Of a stretch of 64,000 nt of DNA, positions 1-12,200 are shown in pieces. The stretch lies in the NCBI RefSeq assembly GCF_001039355.2, contig NW_019774737.1, positions 100,683 to 164,682 on the forward strand. Reading direction: 5' to 3'. The notes under the pieces are model-generated. The model was not told where the DNA came from. It saw only the letters and a list, made by a program, of their open reading frames with translations, and did no database searches. The position numbers and the translations under genes were made by a program. Position 1 is the stretch's first letter; the number at the start of each line of letters is the position of its first letter. Origin of the DNA: Lingula anatina (lineage: Eukaryota; Brachiopoda; Lingulata; Lingulida; Lingulidae).

Positions 1-1004
1 TGATTAGGTTCTGTAGTTTAAAAAGCGCGGGGTGGAGACATTTCACAGGACGTGCTCGTGCTCTACGATCTGGTAAGATTTGTCCACTTGCTAGTACATA
101 TTTTCAAAGATGATATTTGAAGAAAGATTCGGCTGAATTGAAAAATGAAAGCTATTTCAGTGTTCTATCTGGTATCAAACGTGTGCTAATATTACTATTA
201 AGTAAATGTTAATAATGCGCCGAAGAAATGCCGAAAAAACGGCAGAAGATGGGAGTTAAGTCGACGGAACGCAATGGGTGAATCTTGCCGTACCTTTCTG
301 TTTCAATTTATTATCTAGAATTTGGGATCGGTCCGATTTTATAAATCGTTGACCAGCTCTACGTCCGGGGTGGTGAGCATACGTTGATACATGTAGAAAC
401 AAGGCGGGCAGACTGTCGCCAAAATCGTTGCCATTACATTCTTGTGATTTTGTGTTATGCCGTCAATTGACAATAAAATGTTTACTTGTACTCGGCTGAC
501 TTGAGTTGTGTCATGTAATTGTATGAAAAACCGATACCGGGTGCTGCTAGTATTCATTTCTTTGCGTCCAAAATTCCTCCGGTTGGGCAAATACGAGTTT
601 TTGCCGTTCCATTTACGCTCTTTGGTGAAATCTGAACACCTTCTGCGGTCGATTATTTCTTCAGAACTTATTTACTGTCGACTTAATCAACTACGTGATC
701 TTTTGGCCATGTGCAGTGAATGCAATCGGCAAAATCTACAAAATACAAATGACAGTCAACAAATAAACAGAGATGTTTTACCGAAGTCAAACCAAAGTTG
801 TTTTTGTTGACTGGGTAGTGTTTGTACAGTGGGAAGCGCCTAATACTGTTTTCTAACTTCTTTTTCAAGTTGTTATTTTACAAACTGCGGCTATTGTGCG
901 CGAATCTAACATAAGCTAAGAGTTGAAAAGGTTCGCACCTGCACGCCAAGCTAGCTACCAATTAAAGATCGAATTTTCATTCATTCTCTAAATCCGCGGG
1001 TCAC
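1..1004. other. Upstream region of the distal Otx exon
   Basis: I see no convincing coding exon here. A TAA stop at 963-965 is in frame with the ATG at 1005, so the distal exon's open frame does not extend upstream. The stretch should include the distal promoter and 5' UTR if the alternative Otx transcript is real, but I found no clear TATA box or initiator. Confidence 0.4.
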
Positions 1005-1081
1005 ATGACTTTGGATGTTGCTCCTATAAGCCTCTTAGACTTGCTGACAATAGAAGAACTCGCTTCTCAAAAAACTTACTG
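1005..1081 (+). CDS. otx: Otx alternative N-terminal exon A (predicted)
   Basis: This is a candidate first coding exon of a distal-promoter Otx isoform. It opens at ATG 1005, 40 bases after an in-frame stop, and encodes 25 codons plus two bases starting MTLDVAPISLLDLL. It ends at a near-consensus donor (CTG|GTAAGT, intron from 1082). The leftover TG joins the first G of the exon at 8774 to make a Trp codon, and reading continues open. The peptide is leucine- and glutamate-rich and probably helical. I do not recognise it from a named domain. The support is ORF continuity, splice signals and phase compatibility across three exons. There is no transcript evidence, and the bases around the ATG are a weak initiation context (C at -3). 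Confidence 0.6.
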
Positions 1082-1422
1082 GTAAGTTAAACTTGGCTTT
1101 TCGTTTAATCCTGTCTTTAAATCCATGTTTGAAATCACATTTTCATTGTAAGATGTTGTGTTGTAGTTGATAGTATCAAGTAGGTGGCCATTGAATCTAT
1201 ATTGAGCGCGCGTGCAGCAAATCCGATCACAAGTTAAAAATCAGGTCTTCTTAAAGGTTGTTACCGCACTAACATTGGGATAACATAAAAGGTAGAATTG
1301 TGATCACTCAAATGCGCATCTTAATCCAAATAGGTTAAATATTTCGATAAGAAAGGATAAATGGTTAAAATGTACTGTACGGCAACACGTAGAATTGTTA
1401 CATATGAAGCATGTTAGTTCAA

Positions 1423-1463
1423 ACACACACACACACACAAATACACACACACACACACACACA
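1423..1463. repeat. (CA)n microsatellite
   Basis: An alternating CA tract is interrupted once by AAATA near the middle. It is a simple sequence repeat in the first distal Otx intron. Confidence 0.95.
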
Positions 1464-3901
1464 GATTGGAATAGTTACTTCTAATTTTCAACCGCATTAC
1501 TGAAAAATGAAATTGCATATAAATCTGAAAAACTTTTCTTTAATTTTCCCCTCATCGTTCTCAGGGTTTCGAAAAGAAAAGGCATCCAAGCCGCTCAGTC
1601 TCAGGTACACAAAAGTAGACGTCTTAAGAAAATCGGGGGGCTATTTTCTTATTAATTCTCTTGATTTCATCGTCATTAAACTGAACATCTAATTAACACA
1701 GCCGATTGCACAGACCACACAAAAGCCTCAACTTCTCAGCATGCCATTGTAAAACTGTCATCCACAACTCGCTGCTGTACAGAGACGCCACCGAGCGCTA
1801 TTGAAGAGGGGAGCCCCAAACCCAGCGTCCCCTCTTTTACTGTGCTCTGACCCTTACAATAATTATTCCGCTGGCACCTTGTCGTAGAAAAAGCTGTGTA
1901 ACGTTAGATTCTCACCAGGTGCGAGGTACGCTTAATTGAGGACTTAATTTGCTTCGTAAATGAATATAGAATTCTTCCCGAGACCAACTTGTTGAAAATG
2001 TCTTAATAGAAATGGCATTTTGTGCATTGTAAACCGAAAGCCAAATGAGGCTACTTCAATTTCTCTTACACGTTTTGAAGGGGAGTTTATTGTCATAAAC
2101 GATCTTGTCTCGAGAAAAAACGACGCCAATTTGACGACAGACGACGAAAATGCCGAAACTATCATCTGTCCTATTTTGTATATTAGATCTATAGATTTCA
2201 ATAAGGATCTTTCTTTAACAACGCGTCAAGAAACTCATCCAACTTTGTTCCATTTCGGATGGATTTTTTCTTTGAGCGCGCGAGCCAGATGCGTGATTCC
2301 AGAATAATTGTGTCAATTTTGAGACTAATCCTTCCTAATACTAAAAAAATATCCAGACACAGGTTAATCCCTAATTATTTGGTGGTTTATCTTAAACTAG
2401 ATGAAAAAGTCATTGTTTATTCAAACAATCGTAGGATGACTCGCTGCTTCTTGGACTATGGCCAAAGTTGTTTGAAGCATTCTTTTTTTTCACAATTTTC
2501 AAAAAATTGGTGGTACGAAGAAAATGTATTTCGTTTTCCATGTTCATTGTAAGAAAATGATGGATAGCGAGTGTGAATGAAAATAAAATAATTCCAATCG
2601 ATTTATAAGTCTTTATGTTTCATCCTCAAAATAAATATCTTTCTAGTTGACAGTAAGTGTATTTCACTTCTTGAGAGGTAAGCTTTTTTGCAATTCTGAC
2701 TTTAAAAATCTTTCGAGTCTTTCATTAATTTGAAGTCCCTTTGCAGCTTTAATGAGGTCTTCTTTTTCTTTATCGAAAAAAGAGAAGAGTGCAAACTCCA
2801 TATAATAGAACCAATTTTTTTATTTATCAAATGAGAGTAGCTTTCGAGTCCCGTTCTTCACATCATTTCTCCCAGCCGGGTTCATTATCTCTGCGCCGCA
2901 ACTTTCTTTTGTGTAGATCACGTTCAGGAGAGGGAGACAAGGCCTGCGCGTCGTCCCATAGTGAAGTGTATATGGGAACCTTTCCACTCGAGCTTTTCAC
3001 ACTCGACGGTGCGAAGATGCCCTTTAACAAGGCAACATATTTTGTTCGCATCCTATGCATTTTGACAAGCTCATTTTGCGTTGATTTTATTCGCTTCGCG
3101 AAATCTACTTTTAATATTTTCAAAACTGCCCGCCCAGAGAGCAGAGAGCACTACTGACTCTCAGCGTCTTGACTCGATTTTCTCCACTAACTTAAAGATG
3201 AATATATATTCAACCAAGGAGTTATAACTTCTTGATTCAACACAGCAAATTATCAACTATCTCCTTATTTTTTATGACAGTTTTAACCATTGACATTGTT
3301 CGTTTTCTAGAATTCAAAAAGGATTCTCTACTCCAAGTTTAGCCCTTTATTACTTGCTGTTGTAACCACCTTGAAAATAGAAACTTGGGTGTGGCGAGCA
3401 CTATGGGAATTACAGTCTTAAATCATGTTTCTGATTTTGTTTCGTTAATCCACCAACATAAGGTAGTATAAAAACATCTAGCGACCCCATTGTCATCTAT
3501 TTATTTCGATCACATGTCGAGGATTAAATCAGAATAAATTTCGTCGTACGTGACATTGATAATCGATGGAGAATTGTTCACCAACTTCCTCGGAGTAATT
3601 TGTAACTGTTAAAATGGGAATATTTGGACAAGGAACAAGAAATGCCAAACAATTAAGTAACAAATTGTTTCCTCTAATTATCACGTTCACGCCATCATAA
3701 ATCACGCAACAAAATGAGTGACGTGTTTCTCGCTGCTATCAAGGTGTGAAAATATGCTCGCACGTCAAAGAGAAATTTTGCTTTGTTCGTTTTTTTATAC
3801 AGCATCAATCCCCGGTTTTTGGCGTCATTTGCAGACCAAAAACGAAAAAAAAATCTAATTGAAAATAAAACTAAATAAAAAACAATGTTTTTCATTCATT
3901 A

Positions 3902-3937
3902 AATCTTGGACGTAATAACGTTATTATGTCCAAGATT
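3902..3937. repeat. 36-bp near-perfect palindrome
   Basis: Arms AATCTTGGAC (3902-3911) and GTCCAAGATT (3928-3937) flank the self-complementary core TAATAACGTTATTA. Only the pair 3912/3927 is mismatched. It could form a cruciform or be the remnant of a small inverted-repeat element. No function can be assigned. Confidence 0.85.
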
Positions 3938-6900
3938 AAATTATTTTTAAAAATGCAAACTAACTTTAAAATATAAATATCTATATATGAATGTAAAAGC
4001 AGTCATTTTAAGGCTAGCTTGTAGGGTAAAAAATCTTGGCTTTCTTCAACCTAAAAAAAACTACATAAATTGTTTCTTCAAACGCCCCATGTTTTCTGCG
4101 CAAAAAAAGAGCAGTATACAAACAGTGATAGTAGCTGGAGATGTCTGTCAGTCGCTGTTGAAGAGGCACTCGTGGTCAGAAGGTAAAGCTGAACCATACA
4201 TCCAATTAATTTATTGGATTTCCCGCCCCTAATTGAGCTGTAGCATCGCAATTACATAGAATTAATCAATTTTGAAGCGCAACCTGATGCTGCACAGCTT
4301 AGAAATGTCAATTTGGGCTTGGAAATCGACAGAGCTTGGCATGACTGGAGATTTTCGTGACGCCAAGGAGGCTGCTTGTTATAGCCCAGCTATATATCGA
4401 CCAATTTTGCTTAGAAACAGCGACGGCTTCTAGGAACAACGGATACTATATCTTAATCTGCACAAGGTCTTCTTTATTATTACTATTTCACTTTTTTTTG
4501 CTTGTATGCCAGGCAACAGTTCAAATAAAAAACAGTACAAATAAATTCAATGGTTAGTTTTTTTTTTATCATATAACAACCTCAATGTATGTCAATTATT
4601 AAGGGGTTTCCCAAACCATAAAGAGCTTTCTTTGTTGAAAATTCATATCAAAGCAATCAATACAGCTCCTAAATTTCATCACATGTAAACAACTTATTTG
4701 ACTTCCCATCTGTGAAATCTGTATTTCTTTTTTCCTTTTGATATGGCATTTAACGATTCTCCCATACGCACACAGCGTATATTTTTCCTATTCTGTTTTT
4801 ATTCTGTATTCAAGCGAAGTTATTGAAAAGGGTATTTCAGTTGCCTGAACGAGCCGATTAGATATTGAGAAATGAGATTTATATGTTTGATGCCCTATAA
4901 TCCAAAAATGATACACAAACATACAGTGAAAACCATTACTATTAAACCAATGTATGTGGGATATTTATAAGTGCCGGTATCTAAGGCCCATTGACGTTGT
5001 ATGGCGTTTAGAAGTGCTTTTATAATGTTGATTCTCATCCCAATTTTTTGTGAAGTTATAACCAAATATTTTGAAGACCCCCGTGACGAAATTCATTATG
5101 TTTTAAGTGTTAACTTTAACAACGCTATATTTAAACTGTTGTATTTTTGGAGATCATTTTTAAGTTTTGCCCCACGCCCGGGTCGGGGTTAGTGAACTCG
5201 CTCACCCTTTAGCATAAAACACGGTTCTGTCACTATTTGAATTTACAGAATTGTTGGGTGAAGTGTTTGGACAATGAGAAGAAAATGAAATTGGGTTTGA
5301 GACCAACTGTTTGTATTTTTGCAAGCTTGAAAAGCGCCAGCACGTCACAATCGGTGCTCCCCGGGAGTTCGCACTGATGCCTCTTGAAGGTCTTGCAAAC
5401 CTACACGCGAACCGCTGGAAACAATGGGTGCAGCAAATTTGTTCCAACGCTCATAAGTGTTAAAGAGATCCTTGAAATGCTTGGATTGAGCGCCTTGTAT
5501 GCTAGAAACACTTGTTAGCAAAGTTGGGCGGGTAGTATTTGCTAAGGTTTTGTACCAGAGGATTTGTCCGTGCCTTCAAGACAACACCGCATTGAATTGA
5601 GCCAGAAAACATGAAACAAAGTCCGCTGTCCAATTTTGAACGTACAATGAAGATTACCCGTTAGATATTTACAAGATAAAGAAGGAGACCGTATGCTCAC
5701 TATCACACCACAATGACAAAGAAGATGAGTATGTAACCGAATCCCGCGCAGATTGGTACTGAAATTGAAGCGGACTTCATTTGGCCGGTAGAAATAGTAA
5801 TTTTCTTTTGTATTGTGTCGTAACTTTTTCTCCCTGATTTGTCGCAAAGTCTGGGTTTGATGTACCGCTTCCAGGGGGGGAGGGACAGCAACAGATTACA
5901 ACCATAAGGATAAAATAGTCGTAAAATTAGGGCGTATTAGTACTTAATAGTTCTTAATTAAGTCCGATTCAGTTTTCATTTTCTTTTTCGTGCTCCCTGC
6001 CACGCTACCGTATGTTTCTCGCGTAAGCGCCGTCTCAAATGTCGTAGGACGTACCACGCGTTATCTCTAAGGTCGTAACGGCAAATTACTTAAGGTACTG
6101 TTACCTTTACAACATGGCCATTGCGGAATGCAATTGTCGCATTGTCGGGGACTTAAATGACAATAATTGTAGCGAGTGTGGTGTCGAGAGCATGTAATAG
6201 GCAGGCGGACGCAGCGGGGTGATAATACCCGAGGATAGTTTTCGTTTGTACCTCCTAACTCCAGGGTATTGGCGGCCTACCTCTGTTCACAACACCCTGC
6301 CATGTTAAGAAGTATTCTATAACAAGCTTGGCGGTGCTCAATTTCACTCTCCTCACATTGTTGCCCCAGCCCCAGTGCTCCTAATGGGTCAACTTGTTTG
6401 AAGCCGTTAAATTCTAATCTACCTCCAGCGGAGAGAGGGAATGAAAAATTCGGGAACAAAAGTGTGCCGCCTGCACCAACTGTAGAGGTGTGCGTCCATT
6501 AAGGTGGAGAAAAGGTGTGAAAATGTATCCCTGGGAACGAATGGAATTTTAAAGAAGCCGTGCAAAAAGGCGCATGATGCCACACGGGTGGCATTCGCAC
6601 CTGTTTCATCAAAAATCTCAGCCGTTTCAAAGAATTATATTTCTATTGGGCAAAAGTCAAAAATAAAATTATTAAAAATTGAGCTTAACTATCCTGATTA
6701 TTAATTGTTTGAAGAAAAAGTCAGTAAATAGATTTTTGGATAAAATAATACACGAATTTTAAGGAAAGTCACAATCTCCCTAATTAATTCGCCTGTTGTC
6801 GCCAAGACATTTGAAGCGCGCTGACTTGGTTCAAAAATGTGCCTACGAACACGCGCTCCCGAGCCGATACTGTTAAAACCTAACAGACCTCATGTAACAG

Positions 6901-7086
6901 GGAGCTTCTATTTCAGATACAGTGCACTTCCCCAAAAATGCACCCATAAACCTCAGGTTGCCCCTTCTCCGTTACCGACAGGTATGTAATATTTCAATAA
7001 CACAGGGAATCGTCTGCTCCGAGCGCGCCTATCAACTCTCACCCGTCCACGTTACAGACAGGCATGCATCGCGCGCACTCGTTGAC

Positions 7087-7312
7087 CTGTCATCCTGTCA
7101 CCAACTGTCACGTTCTGTCACATCACCCCTCTGTGTTGCAGCCAAATTACAGGAAACACAACAGTAGAACGGAGAAGTAACATTGTGCCGGCCGTAAACA
7201 GGAGTAATGGTGCGAACTTAGCAGCCATACAGGAGCAATGAAGGAAGAAATTGGCTTCTATGCGCAGGCTTCCTTTACTAACTTACAGCCACCGTACACT
7301 GACAGTCTGTCA
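7087..7312. promoter_or_regulatory. Cluster of CTGTCA (TALE-type) motifs
   Basis: CTGTCA occurs at 7087, 7095, 7105 and 7115, with steps of 8, 10 and 10 bp. A palindrome TGACAGTCTGTCA follows at 7300-7312. TGACAG/CTGTCA is the known core of MEIS/PREP/TGIF homeodomain sites. The roughly helical spacing suggests a possible homotypic enhancer inside the long distal Otx intron. The regulatory role is inferred. Confidence 0.35.
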
Positions 7313-8773
7313 CCCAGCCCACGCTGACACGGCTTCTGTATTCATGTTTCGTCATTCATTATAACGTGCTATAAAAATGTATAGCTTCCATTGTAAAATA
7401 TTCCACAGTCAATTGTCTCTGTTGCGGCTTCGTTAGTCATTGTCCGTTGATGAGATATAGCCACAAAGCCTTACTGGTGCGAATTGAATTAAAAACATAT
7501 TTTTTGCCATCTTAAAAGAACGCTCTCCTGGCCGCTTGGGCGCTTTTGAAATTATCACCGCATTTCTACGCATGTTGTAAGTTCTCGCCATAAGACATAA
7601 AATTAAGGTATAAAAAAGTGAATCGGGCACCTGTTTTAATCATCGCCGTATATTCCAGTGCCGTGTTTTTTTCTCTTTCTTTACAAAGCTATCGACAGGA
7701 GACACACCTGTGACACTCTCTTCTAGCCGCACTCTGAACTAACATCTATATTACAGTCAGTGCGAAGAATAGGACTGGTTTTCTCTGTCAAAAATTTCGA
7801 AAAACAGCTTTTTAAATGCTAATTCCTGCGGAACGCGCACAATGGTAGAGGGACAGGCAATTTTCCAGTTCAATGCAGTGGCTGCTGTGGGTTAAAAACG
7901 GAACTAATTTTCTTCGTTTAGTTGCAATGAAGTATTGGAGTTAAACATATAATTAAAAGAAATCTGGGGACAGCGACATTGCCGTGCACTCAAAGTGACC
8001 ACCTCTTAAATTCTGGGGCGCCATTCCATCTTTCCGCAACGGTAGCGACGAAACATTCGCAGTAGAGAATTATACACAGCATTTTTCTGCAATATCAAAA
8101 TCGCTTACTGTAACTCAAATCTAATATTTTTTCTTTTGCAACGAACGCAAAATATAGTTGTCTTTGCTAAAAGACTTTGGATATTTATATTAATTTACTT
8201 ATAATAATGGTTGAATTTATTCAAATATTTTTTTTAATATTTTAACTCTGCTAGGACATATGACATTGTCAAAAGGGGGCTATCACTATAGAAATATAGA
8301 TTTCAATATTCTAACACGAAGCCATGCTCTTACTTTTAACCAAAACAGGGGTTACCCTTAAATTTCCTGAATGATCGCGGAACTATTTTCGCGGCGTGAT
8401 ATGACATAGTAATGTATTTAACTGCAGGTCGCATTGTGATTGGCCAGTGAAGTGGTTAAGTGGCGCATATTGATAGGGATTGCTTAGTAGAGAACTACAG
8501 TTCCTGTATTAGCGGCTAGAGGTGATCAATCAACATTATATTCGCATTTACAACACGTAAGCTCATCTTTACTGGGTTAAGCCTCTGTTTTAGCTTAAGC
8601 TTAAAATCTTCATAAACTTATACATGTGATTAATAGCGGGCCAGACTTAAAATACTCGAGCGTATCGAGTACTAGCCAGCGTGTAAACTGTGTACTTGAA
8701 CGTAAGGAACAGTGTGTTATTTTTTTTTTAAGTTACATTAGTAATTAACATACATTTAACTATGATGTTTCAG

Positions 8774-8862
8774 GCTGATCGAAACGGACCGTCTCAAACA
8801 AGAAGTCAGAAGATTTCCCCTGTTGTCTCAAGCTTCCGTCAACGGATTCCCTGGTATAACAG
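8774..8862 (+). CDS. otx: Otx alternative N-terminal exon B (predicted)
   Basis: This is the second candidate exon of the distal Otx isoform. It follows an acceptor (tttcag|GCTGATC) and ends at a donor (ATAACAG|GTTAGT). Its first G completes a Trp codon from the exon at 1005-1081. It then reads 29 open codons starting LIETDRLKQEVRRF, passes through SVNGFPGIT, and leaves a final G (phase 1). The homeodomain exon at 20077 begins with CA in exactly that phase, so splicing gives Ala-Pro-Arg-Lys-Gln directly before the homeodomain. The short SVNG string also occurs in the standard Otx N-terminus (PYSVNGISL), though this may be coincidence. The predicted isoform is 299 residues. It would replace 40 N-terminal residues of the standard form with 55 different ones. 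Confidence 0.62.
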
Positions 8863-9238
8863 GTTAGTGTAAAGACCTGTATAGAAAGAGTCCCATGAAC
8901 TGTTGTAAACAAGGCCATTCAGCAATTCGCTATCTGATATCAGCGCACAGTGTCACTGTCTTAAAAGTAGTGTTTTGGTGTAAACTTTGGCAAGGTTTGC
9001 AAAATGACCTAACTACAAGTGGTAACGCCTTTTTGTTCTATATTTGCGGGTGTATTTTTAAGTCAGACATATGGATGCAGACGTGGTTCGAGTTATGTCA
9101 TATTTCGAGCCTTTCACATTATCTGAGATAATATCCGACAAACGTGACGTTTTCTGTACTTTATATTTATTAAAGTATATCTAAGATTCAGCACAAAAAA
9201 AATAGTGAGGAAAGGCAAAATTAAACTGTGTGTGTGTG

Positions 9239-9279
<41 letters not shown>

Positions 9280-12200
9280 CTAACATTAAGTTTATTCAAA
9301 CATACCCAAGGTTCAATCAGGTGTCAAGATAAGAGTCCAGATAACCATAGTAACGTGTTAGTAGAAGGAAAACAACAAAGTGATAACACGTACTGTATTC
9401 TGTGCCGACATTTTGCTTATCTCATTTTACTTAACTGTTCCATTCACAGTTACACACCTTCATCTTAACAACTTAACATCTTAACAACCATAATAGCGTC
9501 ATAGTGAAATCGCTTATAAAATAAAACAATTTGTTTTACACGGAGAAAACAATTGAACTAATTCAAAAATGTTCTATTCAACATTTATGTTACACAAACG
9601 CATATATTTTGGTGATTTAATTAAGAATTAATATTTTCCTTTTATTTGAAACCAAATTAAAATGGCAAAAAATGACAGGTTAATTGCAATAATTGAAAGT
9701 TATTCATGCATGATCTAAATTTGTGTAAAAGGTTTGGAAAACTCTTAAGATCTGATTTTAATTAAGTAAATACAAATCTATTTCTAACGTTACAGCGTGA
9801 TGTCTAGTTTGGCGCAAAAGGGCGTTACTTATTAGTTCTGTTAGTTTGCAAAACTGAAAACGACACAGCTCTTTAAAAAGGCTTGATCTACTATTATCTG
9901 CATATATATTACATATCAAAGATAACGTAGCTTTTAATGCGACATAAAAGTAAAAATGCACCACAATCAAGCAAGACAAAAATAACATCTCGATGGATTT
10001 TTTATAAGATCAGAAAAACTACCCCCCCCCCCAAAAAAAAAAAAATCGTTAATTTTTTCCTGTCCGTGACTCAGTTTAACGGTTATTTTTCTGTGTGAGT
10101 CAGGTTCTATCGCCTAGATTGTACCCCAGTTTGATCGGGCGGTCCAACTCAAGTGCTCGTCCAAGTTTGCAGTTCTTTGCTTGCTCTCTATTTGTGAAAA
10201 CAAGAGCGCGGGGATGCGTGAGCCGTACTGTGGAACGCCAACCAAGAGCAAATTTACATACCATTTCCATAATGGTATGATGAAGACAGAGAACGGGACT
10301 GTCCCCGAGTTTTGTTTGATTTTCTTTTGTCAATCAATTTTCAATTAATAAGGCCATTTCTGACGCTGTGTTTGGTTCGCCGCCCTCCCAACCTTAAACA
10401 CAACTCCATCATTTTCTGTCGACTCGATCAAGGATGCCAACATGAAAACCCTCCAGATAGCAACACTCTTATCGCGAGGCGGGCGCAAGTTTACCTGAAA
10501 ATTTGACACGAGCTTCTTGGTTTCCGTCCACAACACTATGTAGGGGACACATACCACTCAAAGATGCGTAACAGATGGAAGATTGTGTAGAGACAGTGCC
10601 CGTTGAAGTTGACAAAACGTGACAATATCAATAAACAACAATTTAATGCTCCACGCCTCTCATTGTACGCATACATAATTCAAACAAAACTGTCAGTATT
10701 TTGTCGCTCTTCTAATTAGCCTAAAACAAACGTTTGGTTTTATTTCAAGAATGCTGTGTCACGACTTCATTTTTCTGCCCTTGATTGCCATTACGTCAAT
10801 GAAGAAATTTTCCCTCTATTTTAGTATTATGAGGTACAAAATGTTATATCAAAATGGAAAAATTTTCCCCAAGAATAATTTGTAGTGGCAAAACTTTTTG
10901 AGATAAAATATTAAAAATAGTGAGAAAAACATTAACCAGATAAAACCTTATATCTATGTTAAAAATTATTAGGCAACAATATGGCCAAATTTCAATGTCC
11001 CTCGCGTATTTCGTTTAATTACTAGCTAATAGATTAGGAAACATTAATCCTTATTTCATATACATTGACCCTAATTTCTTACTAGTTTCACGTGTTTAAT
11101 TTGATAAAAGCATTTACTTTCTTTGAGGCGTATTGCATTTTGGTTTAGCATAAATTCTTTTGTCTGGAAAACAGTGTCAGCTAAATTTAGTTGCGGGATA
11201 TCTGTCACCGTGTAATGTTTCCTCACTTGATCAGAGTAATTTTGTTACACAGATTACACGCCGTTCAGCGTCGCCATATGCGCTGGCCATGTATGCTCAC
11301 ACTGGTTTCTGAGCGTTTTAAAGGCACTTCTCCTTGGTTTCACACATTATTCAATTACCAGAAATGATCTATCAAGGGCCACTCTCGCGATAATCCGTCT
11401 CTTTTTAAATAAAACATGGCTAACTACATTATTTCACATGTTCCTATGGGACGGCATTAAAGCTTGAATTTACACTTCGTAAGCATTGGGCTTTATGTCA
11501 CTTTATTAAGTCAATTAGAGTTGAAGAGAGATAAATGTTTTGATGGAAATTGAGCACTCAGTGGTTAAAAATCCGGAAAATGTACAGAATCAGGCAAAAA
11601 AAAAAAAAAATTAAAAGTGGTTGTCTATTTTCTGTTTGCTCACAAGAACTTTACCTTTTTTTTCTGAATAACTTTACATGTATATATTATTTTATTTTTC
11701 TATCTATTATTTTTCTTCTTATTTATTTTTGTGGTCCATTCATGGAAGAAAACAGCGGGCATAAGATTTTATTTAAAGCCAATGTTTCGGCTATTAGGAC
11801 GGCTTCACCATGGTCGCATGAGACCGCGGATTTACTGGCCACGGAAAAAAACTTATTAAAGATAAACAAAGTTGTTGACATCTAAAAAAAAAAGTGAACT
11901 TCACGATCTTTGGAATTTTTTTTGTATCAATAATCTACTTTACTGAGCGTGAAACATCTTATACCACACATACCACATTCGGCAGCATAACGTTACATAA
12001 GTCGTAGTTGTTTTCCATACTGAATTAAAAAAAAAAGCCCTGTGAACTCCATATGTTCATAATTCTCTTTCAATTCTCTCTTTATTCGAAGCAGCTTGTG
12101 CAAAAAAAAAAATGCATTTGTAAATATATTATAGTCCCTTGGAAGCAAAGGTTATTTTAGGAAAAGATCTTTAGTTCATCGGCGCAGGGTAGAAAGAAAT

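Larger units (their letters stand above)
1082..8773 (+). other. Intron between distal Otx exons
   Basis: This 7.7 kb stretch has no exon I can support. It contains a CA microsatellite (about 1423-1463), a near-perfect palindrome (3902-3937) and a cluster of CTGTCA/TGACAG motifs (7087-7312) that could be regulatory. Open frames here, such as 2789-3157 and the overlapping opposite-strand frame, lack splice signals, homology or codon bias and appear accidental. Confidence 0.5.

Noticed and set aside
2789-3157. 122-residue + strand ORF with an overlapping 86-residue - strand ORF
   Set aside because: Neither shows a recognisable motif, splice context or initiation signal. Overlap on both strands suggests a chance lack of stops in a slightly GC-richer patch.
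9114-9299. Serine/leucine-repeat ORF
   Set aside because: It is a direct translation of the GA/GT microsatellite.
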